Source: Acidobacteriota bacterium (GTDB taxonomy: Bacteria > Actinomycetota > Acidimicrobiia > Spongiisociales > UBA5794). Taken from it: a stretch of 64,000 nucleotides of DNA. Below the pieces are notes generated by a model. That model ran no database searches. It saw only the letters and a program-made list of their open reading frames with translations, and had not been told where the DNA came from. Of the stretch, positions 26,650 through 34,859 are shown in pieces. How positions within the stretch are numbered: the first letter of the stretch is position 1; the number at the start of each line of letters is the position of its first letter. The stretch lies in the NCBI GenBank assembly GCA_022562055.1, contig JADFQA010000006.1, positions 31,475 through 95,474 of the forward strand. The letters are read 5' to 3'. The translations under genes were made by a program, and so were the position numbers.

Positions 26650-27118
26650 TATGCGGGTTGGCCACGGTTTCGACGTTCACCGGTTCGGTGGCGAGCCGCC
26701 ACTCGTTCTGTGCGGTGTCGTCGTGTCTGGCGACCGTGGTGTCGAGAGCACGTCTGACGGAGATGTCGCGCTACACGCACTCATTGACGCGCTGCTCGGT
26801 GCCGCGGCGCTCGGAGACATTGGGGAAATGTTTCCGTCAAGCGACCCGCGTTGGGAAGGTGCCTCATCTGTTGAGCTGCTTCGCCTGGCCTATTCGCGAG
26901 TGGTCGAGGCTGGTTACACGGTCGGGAACATTGACATCACAATCATCTGCCAAAAGGTGCGTATCGCTCCCCACCGCGATGTTATGCGCAAGAAAGTTGC
27001 GCAAGTGCTCAGCGTCGACATCGGTGCCGTATCAGTGAAGGCGACCACTACCGACGGGCTTGGCTTTATCGGACTCGGCGAGGGCCTCGCCGTGCAAGCA
27101 GCGGTAACATTGCGGTAG
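26642..27118 (+). CDS. ispF: 2-C-methyl-D-erythritol 2,4-cyclodiphosphate synthase
   Basis: IspF cyclises the CDP-methylerythritol phosphate intermediate with loss of CMP. The zinc ligands are visible in RVGHGFDVHRFG and in SDGDVALHALIDALLGAAALGDIGEMFP. At 158 residues it is a normal trimer-forming subunit. ATG 26642 overlaps the end of ispD and has GGAG seven bases upstream. The last 53 bases overlap the end of the convergent glycerophosphodiesterase gene. Confidence 0.94.
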   Translation: MPDMRVGHGFDVHRFGGEPPLVLCGVVVSGDRGVESTSDGDVALHALIDALLGAAALGDIGEMFPSSDPRWEGASSVELLRLAYSRVVEAGYTVGNIDITIICQKVRIAPHRDVMRKKVAQVLSVDIGAVSVKATTTDGLGFIGLGEGLAVQAAVTLR

Positions 27119-27914
27119 TTCCACCCTCGTCCAGGGTGGTGCCGGCCTCATCCGCGCTGGCGGCGCCGTGCTCAGCGGGAAAGCTGCCCTGCTCGGAGGT
27201 GTAAAAGGCTCTTGCGGCGATTGGGTCGTCGGTGATGATCGCGTCGACTCCGAGTTTGGCACACAACGCGTATCCGTCGTGTGTGTCCACGCCCCACGTC
27301 ACGATCTTGAGACCGAGATCCTTTGCATCGACGCAGAAGACCTGCCCTGCGAGTTGCAGTCCGGTGAGGTGTGTCAGTGCGACATCAGTATGAGATTCGA
27401 GCATCATCGACATGTGATTCGAGGGGTCCACAGCCGGCAAGAAGAGCTGGCCAACCGTCACACGACCGTCGAGCTCGGCTACTCGGGCGACGGTGTGCCT
27501 GTTGAACGACGACACTAGAACGCGGTCGTGGAGCCAGTTGCGGTCGATCCAGAACACGATACGTGAAGCCATCTCGTGACGCTCGTCGTGATCGGGCTGT
27601 CCCGGGATGTTCTTTATCTCGACGTTGACGATTCCGTGAATCAACGGGAGTGCCTCGTCCAAGAGGAGCACGTGTGGTTCCGCATCGCGTATTTCGGCGA
27701 GCGTTAGGTCGATGATGTTGCCGACGCCCTCGATGTCAGGGTCGTGATGCACCACCATCTCGTCGTCAGCGGTGCGGCGAACATCAAGTTCCACCCCGTC
27801 AGCCTTGCCAGCCGCGGCGATCTTGAAAGCGTCGGCCGAGTTGTCGACAGCGAGACCTTTGGCGCCTCGGTGGCCGAGGATCGCCGGGTAGTCGCGGCGC
27901 AGGTTGAAAAGCAT
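27066..27914 (-). CDS. glycerophosphodiester phosphodiesterase
   Basis: The GDPD barrel hydrolyses glycerophosphodiesters to glycerol 3-phosphate and an alcohol. Catalytic motifs are AILGHRGAKGLAVDNSADAF at the N terminus and GVELDVRRTADDEMVVHHDP, supplying the His pair and acidic metal ligands; a C-terminal VTWGVDTHDGYALCAKLGVD and AIITDDP fit the family. I start at ATG 27914; the frame is open for 158 more codons upstream, but that part is antisense to cysS. The last 17 residues lie antisense to the end of ispF. No signal peptide, so cytoplasmic. Confidence 0.88.
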   Translation of the reverse strand: MLFNLRRDYPAILGHRGAKGLAVDNSADAFKIAAAGKADGVELDVRRTADDEMVVHHDPDIEGVGNIIDLTLAEIRDAEPHVLLLDEALPLIHGIVNVEIKNIPGQPDHDERHEMASRIVFWIDRNWLHDRVLVSSFNRHTVARVAELDGRVTVGQLFLPAVDPSNHMSMMLESHTDVALTHLTGLQLAGQVFCVDAKDLGLKIVTWGVDTHDGYALCAKLGVDAIITDDPIAARAFYTSEQGSFPAEHGAASADEAGTTLDEGGTTAMLPLLARRGPRRVR

Positions 27915-27992
27915 GGGCGCAAGAGTAGCCCGTCCTTGGTGGCGTACCTCAGCGAGCGTGGCGCGGCCCTGCGGCTGATAGCATTGTTTCTT

Positions 27993-29396
27993 ATGAGGCT
28001 TTTTAACACTCTCGGGCGATCCCTCGTCGACTTTGACCCTCCCGCCGGTGCGGCGATCGGGATCTACGTCTGCGGACCGACGGTGCAAACAAAACCACAT
28101 ATCGGCCACGGTAGGGCGGCAGTTGCGTTCGATGTGCTGCGCCGGTATCTGTTGTGGCGCGGGTACGACGTGACGTATGTGCAGAACATCACCGATGTCG
28201 ATGACAAGATCATTGCTGCTTCGATCGACCGGGGTGTCTCTTCGAGTGAAATCGCTGATGAGGCAGCCGCGGCGTTTTGTAAAGGCTACGAGATGCTCGG
28301 TGTGCTCCCTCCCGACATCGAGCCGAAGGCAACCGAGCATGTGCACCTTATGGTTGACATGATCAAGCAGCTCATTGAGCGTGGACATGGTTACGAGTCG
28401 GGTGGCGACGTCTATTTTCGGGTGCGCTCCTTTGACGGGTACGGAAAGTTATCTGGTCGCAACATCGACGAGCTGTTGTCCGGTGCTCGCGTTGAGCCGG
28501 GTGATCTGAAGCAAGACCCGCTCGACTTTGCCATGTGGAAAGCGGCGAAACCCGGCGAGCCATCGTGGCCGTCGCCGTGGGGCGAAGGGCGTCCCGGTTG
28601 GCACATCGAATGTTCAGCAATGGCCCGGGAGTACCTCGGCGACGAGTTTGCTATCCACGCTGGTGGTAACGACCTGGTGTTTCCGCATCACGAGAACGAG
28701 GTTGCGCAAGCAGAAGCTGCGAACGGGAAGACGTTTGCGCGGTTTTGGCTCCACAACGGCATGGTCAATCTCGCGGGCGAAAAGATGGCGAAGTCGACCG
28801 GCCACGTCATCGACCTTCTCGACACGTTGGAACGGTGGGACCCGGTTGCGGTCCGGCTGTTCTACCTCCGCACGCACTACCGCAAGCCGCTCGACTTTTC
28901 GGAAGCCGCGCTCGATGACGCCGTCTCGTCGCTGGAACGGTTGAGAGCGTTTCGTCGCCGTTTGCCTGGGCCGGTCACCGCGGCGCCTGACAGTGTGTTC
29001 CTTGATCGTTTCAGTGATTCATTGGCCGACGACGTCGACGTCGCCGGGGGGTTGGCTGCGCTCTTTGACGCGGTGCGCAAAGGCAACCGGCTTCTCGACG
29101 CCGGCGAAGACGCCGAGCCGGTCGTCGCTGCGTACGACGAGATGGTTGGCGTGTTCGGGCTTGGCGAACGCACTGTTGACCTGTCGGATATCCAAACGGC
29201 GGTCGAAGCGGTCGGCCTCGAGTTCGGTGTTGACGGTAACGCACCTGAGACAGTGCTCGATGGGTTGATCGCCGCCCGCAATTCAGCTCGCGCGGCCAAG
29301 GACTGGGCGACGTCTGACGCTATACGCGACGCTCTGATAGGGATCGGAATTACTGTGGAGGACACCGCCGATGGCGCACGCTGGTATCGGAGTTAA
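27993..29396 (+). CDS. cysS: cysteinyl-tRNA synthetase
   Basis: CysRS charges tRNA-Cys. The zinc-site YVCGPTVQ, the HIGH signature as PHIGHGR, zinc ligands in GWHIECSAM with PHHENEVAQAEA, and the KMSKS loop as KMAKSTGHV are all present. The 467-residue length is normal. ATG 27993 opens the conserved MRLFNTLGR start. The gene is divergent from the glycerophosphodiesterase (78-base gap) and overlaps the TrmH gene by 26 bases. Confidence 0.95.
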   Translation: MRLFNTLGRSLVDFDPPAGAAIGIYVCGPTVQTKPHIGHGRAAVAFDVLRRYLLWRGYDVTYVQNITDVDDKIIAASIDRGVSSSEIADEAAAAFCKGYEMLGVLPPDIEPKATEHVHLMVDMIKQLIERGHGYESGGDVYFRVRSFDGYGKLSGRNIDELLSGARVEPGDLKQDPLDFAMWKAAKPGEPSWPSPWGEGRPGWHIECSAMAREYLGDEFAIHAGGNDLVFPHHENEVAQAEAANGKTFARFWLHNGMVNLAGEKMAKSTGHVIDLLDTLERWDPVAVRLFYLRTHYRKPLDFSEAALDDAVSSLERLRAFRRRLPGPVTAAPDSVFLDRFSDSLADDVDVAGGLAALFDAVRKGNRLLDAGEDAEPVVAAYDEMVGVFGLGERTVDLSDIQTAVEAVGLEFGVDGNAPETVLDGLIAARNSARAAKDWATSDAIRDALIGIGITVEDTADGARWYRS

Positions 29397-30108
29397 GGTC
29401 GAGGGGTTTCATGCCGTCCTCGCCGCCTTCAATCACGGACGAGTTCGGGTTCTCCACATCGAGCGAGGCCGCCTCAAACGCGACGAGTACGCCGATCTTG
29501 CCGATCGTGCAGACCGGGTCTGCAAGGTGGTCATCACCGGCGACGTTCGCCCGATGGCTGAGACGACCGCCCCGCAGGGGATCACCGCCGAATGTTCGCC
29601 GCTGGTCCTTGCAACGTTGCAGTCGGCGGTCGATCGGACAACGCCGGCCGCGCTGATCGTCCTCGACAAACTCGAGGACTCGCGCAACGTTGGCGCCATT
29701 GCAAGGTCCGCACTCGCCGCCGGGGTGTCAGGGATTGTGGTGCCGTCGCGCCGAGCTGCACCGCTGAGTTCTGCCACCTTCAAGGCCGCTGTCGGAGCCC
29801 TTGAGGAGATGGATGTTGTCGTGGTGAACTCTGTGGCAGACACCCTGCGTCAGCTTGCTGATCGCGGCGTGTGGCTGGTAGGTCTAGATGGGTCTTCGCA
29901 AGACTCGTTGTTTGCGTGTCAGTTGCTCACGGAACCGGTCGCTATCGTGGTTGGCGCAGAAGGTAAGGGGCTGTCTCGGTTGGTCGCGGAGCGCTGCGAC
30001 GCACTGGTCTCCATTCCCCTTGCGGCGGGTGTCGAGTCGCTCAATGCTTCGGTGGCCGCGTCGCTTGCAGTGTTCGAGTTGGCACGGGCTAGGGGATCGG
30101 TAACCTAG
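29371..30108 (+). CDS. rlmB: TrmH-family (SpoU) RNA 2'-O-methyltransferase, RlmB-like
   Basis: SpoU-class enzymes methylate ribose 2'-hydroxyls in rRNA or tRNA from S-adenosylmethionine through a knotted fold. The three motifs are LEDSRNVGAIARSALAAGV, VVGAEGKGLSRLVAERCD and IPLAAGVESLNASVAASLAV. An N-terminal substrate-binding domain of about 85 residues is present, as in RlmB (23S G2251). Following cysS is the classic position of this gene. The target nucleotide is inferred from synteny, not shown. Confidence 0.88.
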   Translation: MAHAGIGVKVEGFHAVLAAFNHGRVRVLHIERGRLKRDEYADLADRADRVCKVVITGDVRPMAETTAPQGITAECSPLVLATLQSAVDRTTPAALIVLDKLEDSRNVGAIARSALAAGVSGIVVPSRRAAPLSSATFKAAVGALEEMDVVVVNSVADTLRQLADRGVWLVGLDGSSQDSLFACQLLTEPVAIVVGAEGKGLSRLVAERCDALVSIPLAAGVESLNASVAASLAVFELARARGSVT

Positions 30109-30123
30109 CGTCTCAGATACTGT

Positions 30124-30200
30124 GCTGGCGTAGCTCAGTTGGCCAGAGCAGCCGCCTTGTAAGCGGCAGGTCATGGGTTCGAATCCCATCGCCAGCTCCA
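30124..30200 (+). tRNA. tRNA-Thr (anticodon TGT)
   Basis: GCTGGCG pairs with CGCCAGC as the acceptor stem. The D arm contains TAGCTCAGTTGG, the anticodon stem GCCGC/GCGGC encloses the loop CTTGTAA with anticodon TGT, and the T arm carries GGGTTCGAATCCC. The CCA end is encoded (30198-30200). An accessory-looking block begins just after it, but I found no duplicated tRNA 3' end that would mark an attachment site. Confidence 0.95.
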
Positions 30201-30490
30201 GCCCTCGCGACTTAATGCCGGGTCGAGGTACGACAGATGCCGCTTCTGGCCGGTTCGCGGTGTCGCGGTTTCTAGTTTTCCCGTGCTGCCCACACTGCAA
30301 TTTGGAACCGGCCGGGCGGTTCGTCGCGTTTGAACCGGCAAGGCACTCGTCGGGCGTTGACATGTCCGGGTATTACGTTTTGACGGTACCGAAATGGGTT
30401 TTGCAGGGCTGAGGGGCGTTCGATAGTCGAGCTTCGTGCTTTCCGGACGATCTGGCTAAACCACTTGGGGCGCTCGAACGTCTATATGGT

Positions 30491-30900
30491 GTGACGATCC
30501 CGAATAGTGAGGCTCGATGGGTGGGTCGGAACCCCGAGTTCCGCAGGTGCAGGTGCCGGGTACCTTCGAGGTGCTGTACCGGGACGAATACCGCAGGGTG
30601 GTCGCGCTCGTGTACGGACTTGAGCGGCAGCGCCATGGTCGCCGAGGACCTCGCTCAGGAGGCGTTCCTGCGCCCTCACGCCGACTGGTCGAGCGTTGAG
30701 GACCTTGCGAATCCGTCAGCATGCGTGCGCCGCGTCGCAGTGAACCTTGCAATGTCACGGTTTCGTCGGCTCCGCTCTGAAACGGCGGCACTGCTGCGTC
30801 TTGTTCCCGCGCCCACGTTGATAGAAACCGCCGGTACGGATCACGAGGCGTTCTGGGGAGAAGTGAGGAAGCTGCCACGTCGCCAGGCCCAAGCAATCCC
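30491..30900 (+). pseudogene. frameshifted and truncated ECF sigma factor
   Basis: In one frame (from 30517) the sequence encodes FEVLYRDEYRRVVALVYGL, the start of sigma region 2. After one extra base near 30622 the match continues in another frame with AMVAEDLAQEAFLRPHADW, ACVRRVAVNLAMSRFRRLRS and FWGEVRKLPRRQAQAI. It then hits a C7 tract, and region 4 is absent. The intact gene at 42193 matches along the whole length (FEAFYQQEYRSVLGLAYAL, FWAAVRSLPRRQ), so this is a decayed paralogue. Removing one base restores one frame up to the truncation. Confidence 0.8.
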
Positions 30901-31151
30901 CCCCGCTGATGAGTCCAGCGCACCGGGCCGACGCGACTGGCGTATCAGCCGATAGTCCGACGCGCGCATTGTCTGAGCGCTCCGGAAGACCCAGACCGAT
31001 TGGCTGACGCAGGAGAGTTTCGATGTCGGTACGATGCAACCCTGCCGGTCGCCGAACCGGTACACAAGTTGAATAGCGGAGGTAGATCACCCATGGCGTA
31101 CGACTCGAACCAGGGTGCGAGCAGTCGCCGGTCGCTGAGGCAGGGTGTCAA

Positions 31152-31574
31152 GTGGCCTCACAGGTAGACAGAGACGGCCTCGGCGAACAGTCTGATGATC
31201 GTTCCGAGTGGATCGGCCGACGGGCAGCGCTGGTGTACCGCGTTCTGATAACGGTTGCCGCGGCGCTGCTGTTCAACCAGGCTATCCTCGCTGGCCAGTT
31301 TATGTCTGGCACGTTCGAGGCCCTGGAATTTCACCGTCTGGGCGCATCGGCTTCGGGTATTATCGCCCTGCTCGCCACCGCCAGCGCGGGATTGGCGCGG
31401 TTTCGGAAAAGGTACGCGTTGTGGCCAACCCTTCTGACAGCATCGTTGTTTGTGGCGATCCAGGTGGAGGAATTCGCTGGCGAACAACGGATGCTTGCCG
31501 TGCACATCCCGCTTGGCGTCGCCATCATCATGGCGGTCAGTTGGCTGACGGTCTGGGCTTGGCGAGAGTCCTGA
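31152..31574 (+). CDS. small four-helix membrane protein, partner of the multicopper oxidase
   Basis: The 140-residue product has a charged N terminus and four predicted membrane helices (about 28-48, 62-82, 90-107 and 118-137). It resembles small DUF6220-type membrane proteins, but I do not firmly recognise it. The stop overlaps the oxidase ATG by one base (TGATG), so the two are coupled and probably act together. A short 24-codon frame with a GGAGG site (31094-31168) precedes and overlaps the start; it could be a leader peptide or chance. Confidence 0.6.
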   Translation: MASQVDRDGLGEQSDDRSEWIGRRAALVYRVLITVAAALLFNQAILAGQFMSGTFEALEFHRLGASASGIIALLATASAGLARFRKRYALWPTLLTASLFVAIQVEEFAGEQRMLAVHIPLGVAIIMAVSWLTVWAWRES

Positions 31575-33136
31575 TGTCGATATCCCGTCGAGACTTTATT
31601 CGCGGACTGGCATGGGGGGGTATCGCCGTTGGTCTTGGTGCATCCTTCGTGTCGGGCTTGCCGGGATCGACCTCCACCGGACGTGTCCTCGTCAGTCAGC
31701 TACCGCTCCCGCAACCCTTCACTCAACTTCTGCGAATTCCGCCCGTCCTGACACCGATACGTTCAGACGACGCCGGCGATCACTATGAGATCCGCCAACG
31801 AGTGGCTACGGCGGAGATTCTGCCGGGCATCTCGACCACTATCTGGGGCTACAACGGCATCTTTCCAGGACCCACGATCGAGAGTCGACGCGGCCGGACA
31901 ATTTCGGTCACGCACACCAACGAGCTGCCGGTTCCCACCGTAGTCCATCTTCACGGAGGACGGACTCCTCCTGAACACGACGGCTACCCACTAGATTTTG
32001 TGCTCCCGGTCGGCGCGGACGTACCGCTGCCGGACTACGTAGTTCGGTCGGGCGACATCAGTAAAGGCCGACGAGTTCACTGGTATCCGCTAGATCAGCC
32101 TGCCACGACGCTTTGGTACCACGACCATCGACTGGATTTCACTGGTCCTGGCGTGTGGAAGGGACTTGCTGGATTCCACATCATTCGCGATGACGAAGAA
32201 GATGCTCTTGGCCTACCTTCAGGGGAGCGGGAGCTACCGCTCATGCTCCTAGACCGTAGCTTCGACACCGATGGCTCGCTGCTCTATCCCGCGATTGACC
32301 CTCAGGGACTTGTGGATGTCGGGGTTACGGATGGGTTCGAGGCTGGCGTTCTCGGCGATGTCAATCTTGTCAACGGAGTTCCGTGGCCCACCGTTGAGGT
32401 AGAAGGGGCTCGCTACCGGCTCAGGTTCCTTAACGCGGCCAACGCCAGGCGCTACGACCTGCGTCTCGACCCACCGCCACCTGATGGGTTCGTTCAGATT
32501 GGTACCGACGGCGGCCTGCTGGCCCACCCGATTCAGCACGATCACATCGAAATGGCCCCTGCGCAGCGATTCGACGTGATCGTCGATTTTTCCTCTTATC
32601 AATCCGGTACCGTTGTCACCCTCGTCAACGATTTCGCCGACGGGCCTACTGGGCTTGTGATGCGTTTCGTTGTTGGTTCTAGGGCCGAAGACAGCAGCCG
32701 AGTGCCGGACACGCTCACGACCATTGAACCTCTCAACACGACATCCGAAGGAGTGATCACCCGCACGATGCGATTCAGCTCGGGCCACCTCACCCTCGAC
32801 GCTAGAGACCGGCATACTTGGTTGATCAATGGCGAACCCTTCAGTCCCGACTCGGCGGCAGCACGTCCAGCGCTTGACAGCGTTGAAATTTGGAGGTTGG
32901 TCAGTGATTTTCACCACCCGATCCATGTTCATCTCAATTCGTTCCAGGTCCTGTCTCGCGGTTTGGGCGGTCCCGGCCCCTACGACAGCGGGTGGAAGGA
33001 CACGATTGATCTCCGACCCTTCGAAAGCGCAGCCATCGCCGTCCGATTCGATGGATTCCCGGGGCGCTATGTGTTCCACTGTCACAACCTTGAGCACGAA
33101 GACATGGCCATGATGAGCAACTTCGTTGTGACCTGA
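31574..33136 (+). CDS. Tat-exported multicopper oxidase
   Basis: The N terminus SRRDFIRGLAWGGIAVG is a twin-arginine signal, so the folded protein is exported. Three cupredoxin domains carry the copper sites: VVHLHGG and LWYHDHRLD in domain 1, and HPIHVHLNSFQVLSRG plus HCHNLEHEDMAMM in domain 3 (type 1 Cys, His and axial Met). At 520 residues it has the size of CueO/CotA/laccase-type enzymes. The role could be copper tolerance or phenol/metal oxidation. No copper chaperone or efflux gene is adjacent. Confidence 0.9.
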   Translation: MSISRRDFIRGLAWGGIAVGLGASFVSGLPGSTSTGRVLVSQLPLPQPFTQLLRIPPVLTPIRSDDAGDHYEIRQRVATAEILPGISTTIWGYNGIFPGPTIESRRGRTISVTHTNELPVPTVVHLHGGRTPPEHDGYPLDFVLPVGADVPLPDYVVRSGDISKGRRVHWYPLDQPATTLWYHDHRLDFTGPGVWKGLAGFHIIRDDEEDALGLPSGERELPLMLLDRSFDTDGSLLYPAIDPQGLVDVGVTDGFEAGVLGDVNLVNGVPWPTVEVEGARYRLRFLNAANARRYDLRLDPPPPDGFVQIGTDGGLLAHPIQHDHIEMAPAQRFDVIVDFSSYQSGTVVTLVNDFADGPTGLVMRFVVGSRAEDSSRVPDTLTTIEPLNTTSEGVITRTMRFSSGHLTLDARDRHTWLINGEPFSPDSAAARPALDSVEIWRLVSDFHHPIHVHLNSFQVLSRGLGGPGPYDSGWKDTIDLRPFESAAIAVRFDGFPGRYVFHCHNLEHEDMAMMSNFVVT

Positions 33137-33447
33137 GTCCTTCGTCGAGTCCTACTAGGGGACCAACATCCGGTGGACGGTCGATGTTGAGACTGCGTGA
33201 TCAAGAACGTAGCGTCAACCTCTCGGGACCTTCACACCGTCAGACGCCCTACCAATTGGTACTTCCCGTCGCTGCTGGTTGACAACACGTCGGGCATCGT
33301 TATACACCCGCATTCACCTGTGGGATCTCGAGCTGCGTCCCCCGACATTCAGTGATCCGGATCTTGTTGCGACGTCATAAGTACCACAAGTGGGTGCTCG
33401 AACTGAGCTGGTGGGATCCGCTGCAGCGGGCTGCCTACGATGTCTGC
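33137..33447 (+). other. 311-base stretch without a recognisable gene
   Basis: The methyltransferase frame is open back to 33352, but its first 32 residues there show no family features. I see no strong hairpin, tRNA or repeat. Confidence 0.5.
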
Positions 33448-34026
33448 ATGACACATGTCGAAAGTAACGAACGCGAACGGTGGAACGAGCGGTACACCGA
33501 AGCCGGGTGGGCCGAGGATCCCTCGCCGTGGCTGATAGCAAACGCCGATCTGCTTCCCCCACCCGGTCGCGCCCTCGATGTTGCCGGCGGGACCGGGCGC
33601 AACGCCATCTGGCTTGCGTCACGAGGTTGGGATGTCACCGTTGCCGACGTGTCCGACGTCGCCCTCACGCTCGCGACCGAACGCGCCGCCACCCTCGACG
33701 TTGCGCTCCACACTCAGCGCACTGACCTCGGTGCAGACCCGCTGCCCGACGGCCCCTGGGATGTCTTGTTGCTCTTCCACTTCCTTGAACGGGCGTTGTT
33801 TCCACGAATCGCATCAGTACTCCGCCCGGGTGGTCTGCTCATAGGTTCGCTCGCAACCGTCACCAACCTCGAACGTCATAAACGGCCACCGCGTCCGTAT
33901 ATTCTCGACGACAGTGAACTTCCAAGCCTCATTCATGACCTCGATACCCTGCGGTACGAAGAAGACTGGCGGGATGACCACCACGAGGCCCGCTTTGTCG
34001 CCCGGCGGGCTTCTCACCGACCGTAG
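33448..34026 (+). CDS. class I SAM-dependent methyltransferase
   Basis: The SAM-binding motif I reads ALDVAGGTGRNAIWLASRGW near residues 37-56, followed by DVTVADVSDVAL (motif II) and WDVLLLFHFLERALF (motif IV region). The N-terminal WNERYTEAGWAEDPSPWL resembles TehB- and thiopurine-type methyltransferases. The product is 192 residues with ATG 33448. Substrate unknown. The PPOX gene follows nine bases after its stop. Confidence 0.85.
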   Translation: MTHVESNERERWNERYTEAGWAEDPSPWLIANADLLPPPGRALDVAGGTGRNAIWLASRGWDVTVADVSDVALTLATERAATLDVALHTQRTDLGADPLPDGPWDVLLLFHFLERALFPRIASVLRPGGLLIGSLATVTNLERHKRPPRPYILDDSELPSLIHDLDTLRYEEDWRDDHHEARFVARRASHRP

Positions 34027-34035
34027 AAGGACACC

Positions 34036-34488
34036 ATGAGAGCCACCGTCAACCTTGAATCAGTTCGAGCCAAGCTTGCGACAGAGACCGGTCTCGTCGA
34101 AGTCGTCACGATCCGCAAGTCAGGCAAGCCGCTCATCTCCGTCGTCAACGCCGGGATCATTCTCCATCCCGGCGGTACGCACGACGTCGTCGCGTTCGTC
34201 TCGCTCGGCAACGCCGTCAAACTCCAACACCTGCGTAACCGCCCCGAAATCACCCTTGCCGTCCGACGCGGCTGGGAATGGATAGCGGTAGACGGGACCG
34301 CAGAACTCGCCGGTCCCAACGACCCTCATCCCGATGTGGCGCCGGACGCCGTCCCCGGCCTGCTCCGATCGATCTTCCTCGCCGCCGGTGGAACCCACGA
34401 CGACTGGGACGAGTTCGATCGCGTCATGGTGGATGAACAACGCTGCGCTGTGCTCATCACCCCCGACCGCGTTTACCCAACCTCGTAG
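34036..34488 (+). CDS. PPOX-class flavin/F420-binding protein
   Basis: The 150-residue product has the split-barrel pattern of pyridoxamine-phosphate-oxidase-like proteins: a VEVVTIRKSGKPLISVVNAG strand pair, AFVSLGNAVKLQHLRNRPE and ITLAVRRGWEWIAVDGTAEL. In Actinobacteria such proteins often use F420 rather than FMN, but the cofactor cannot be fixed here. It is probably co-transcribed with the methyltransferase. Confidence 0.78.
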   Translation: MRATVNLESVRAKLATETGLVEVVTIRKSGKPLISVVNAGIILHPGGTHDVVAFVSLGNAVKLQHLRNRPEITLAVRRGWEWIAVDGTAELAGPNDPHPDVAPDAVPGLLRSIFLAAGGTHDDWDEFDRVMVDEQRCAVLITPDRVYPTS

Positions 34489-34619
34489 ACAATCCGGCGC
34501 CAAAGTCGCCCTCATCGGCCGCCGGCGGTCCACAAGATTGAGGCGAACTGCAGAGGCGCATCGACACCGTGGGAGGCGAAATACGCAGAAATGTTGCCAT
34601 TGGTATATAGCCTTCGCGC

Positions 34620-34859
34620 ATGTTGTCTGATTGTGAGCGGCGGGTACTCGACTTTGAGGGATGCTGGTGGCAGGCCACCGGGCCGAAACAGCGGGCTATC
34701 CGTGTCGGCCTTGACATGTCAATGGTGCGTTACAGCCAAATACTGCGCAACGTGATCGATGATCCCGAGGCGCTCGTGTACGCACCATTGGTGACCCGCA
34801 GGCTACGTAGGCGACGTGATCGGACGCGGCCTGGTGCGCTTCGGCGGGACTGGCGATGA
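34620..34859 (+). CDS. DUF3263 protein
   Basis: This 79-residue helical protein matches the actinobacterial DUF3263 pattern: MLSDCERRVLDFEGCWWQ, KQRAIRVGLDMSMVRYSQIL, DDPEALVYAPLVTRRLRRRR. The middle resembles a helix-turn-helix, and the C terminus is very basic, so nucleic-acid binding is plausible though the function is unknown. TATATA at 34604-34609 lies 11 bases before the ATG and no ribosome site is seen, suggesting a leaderless mRNA. The end overlaps the transporter start (ATGA). Confidence 0.8.
   Translation: MLSDCERRVLDFEGCWWQATGPKQRAIRVGLDMSMVRYSQILRNVIDDPEALVYAPLVTRRLRRRRDRTRPGALRRDWR

Noticed and set aside
30124..33136. Integrative element inserted at tRNA-Thr
   Set aside because: No integrase and no duplicated tRNA 3' end were found downstream.
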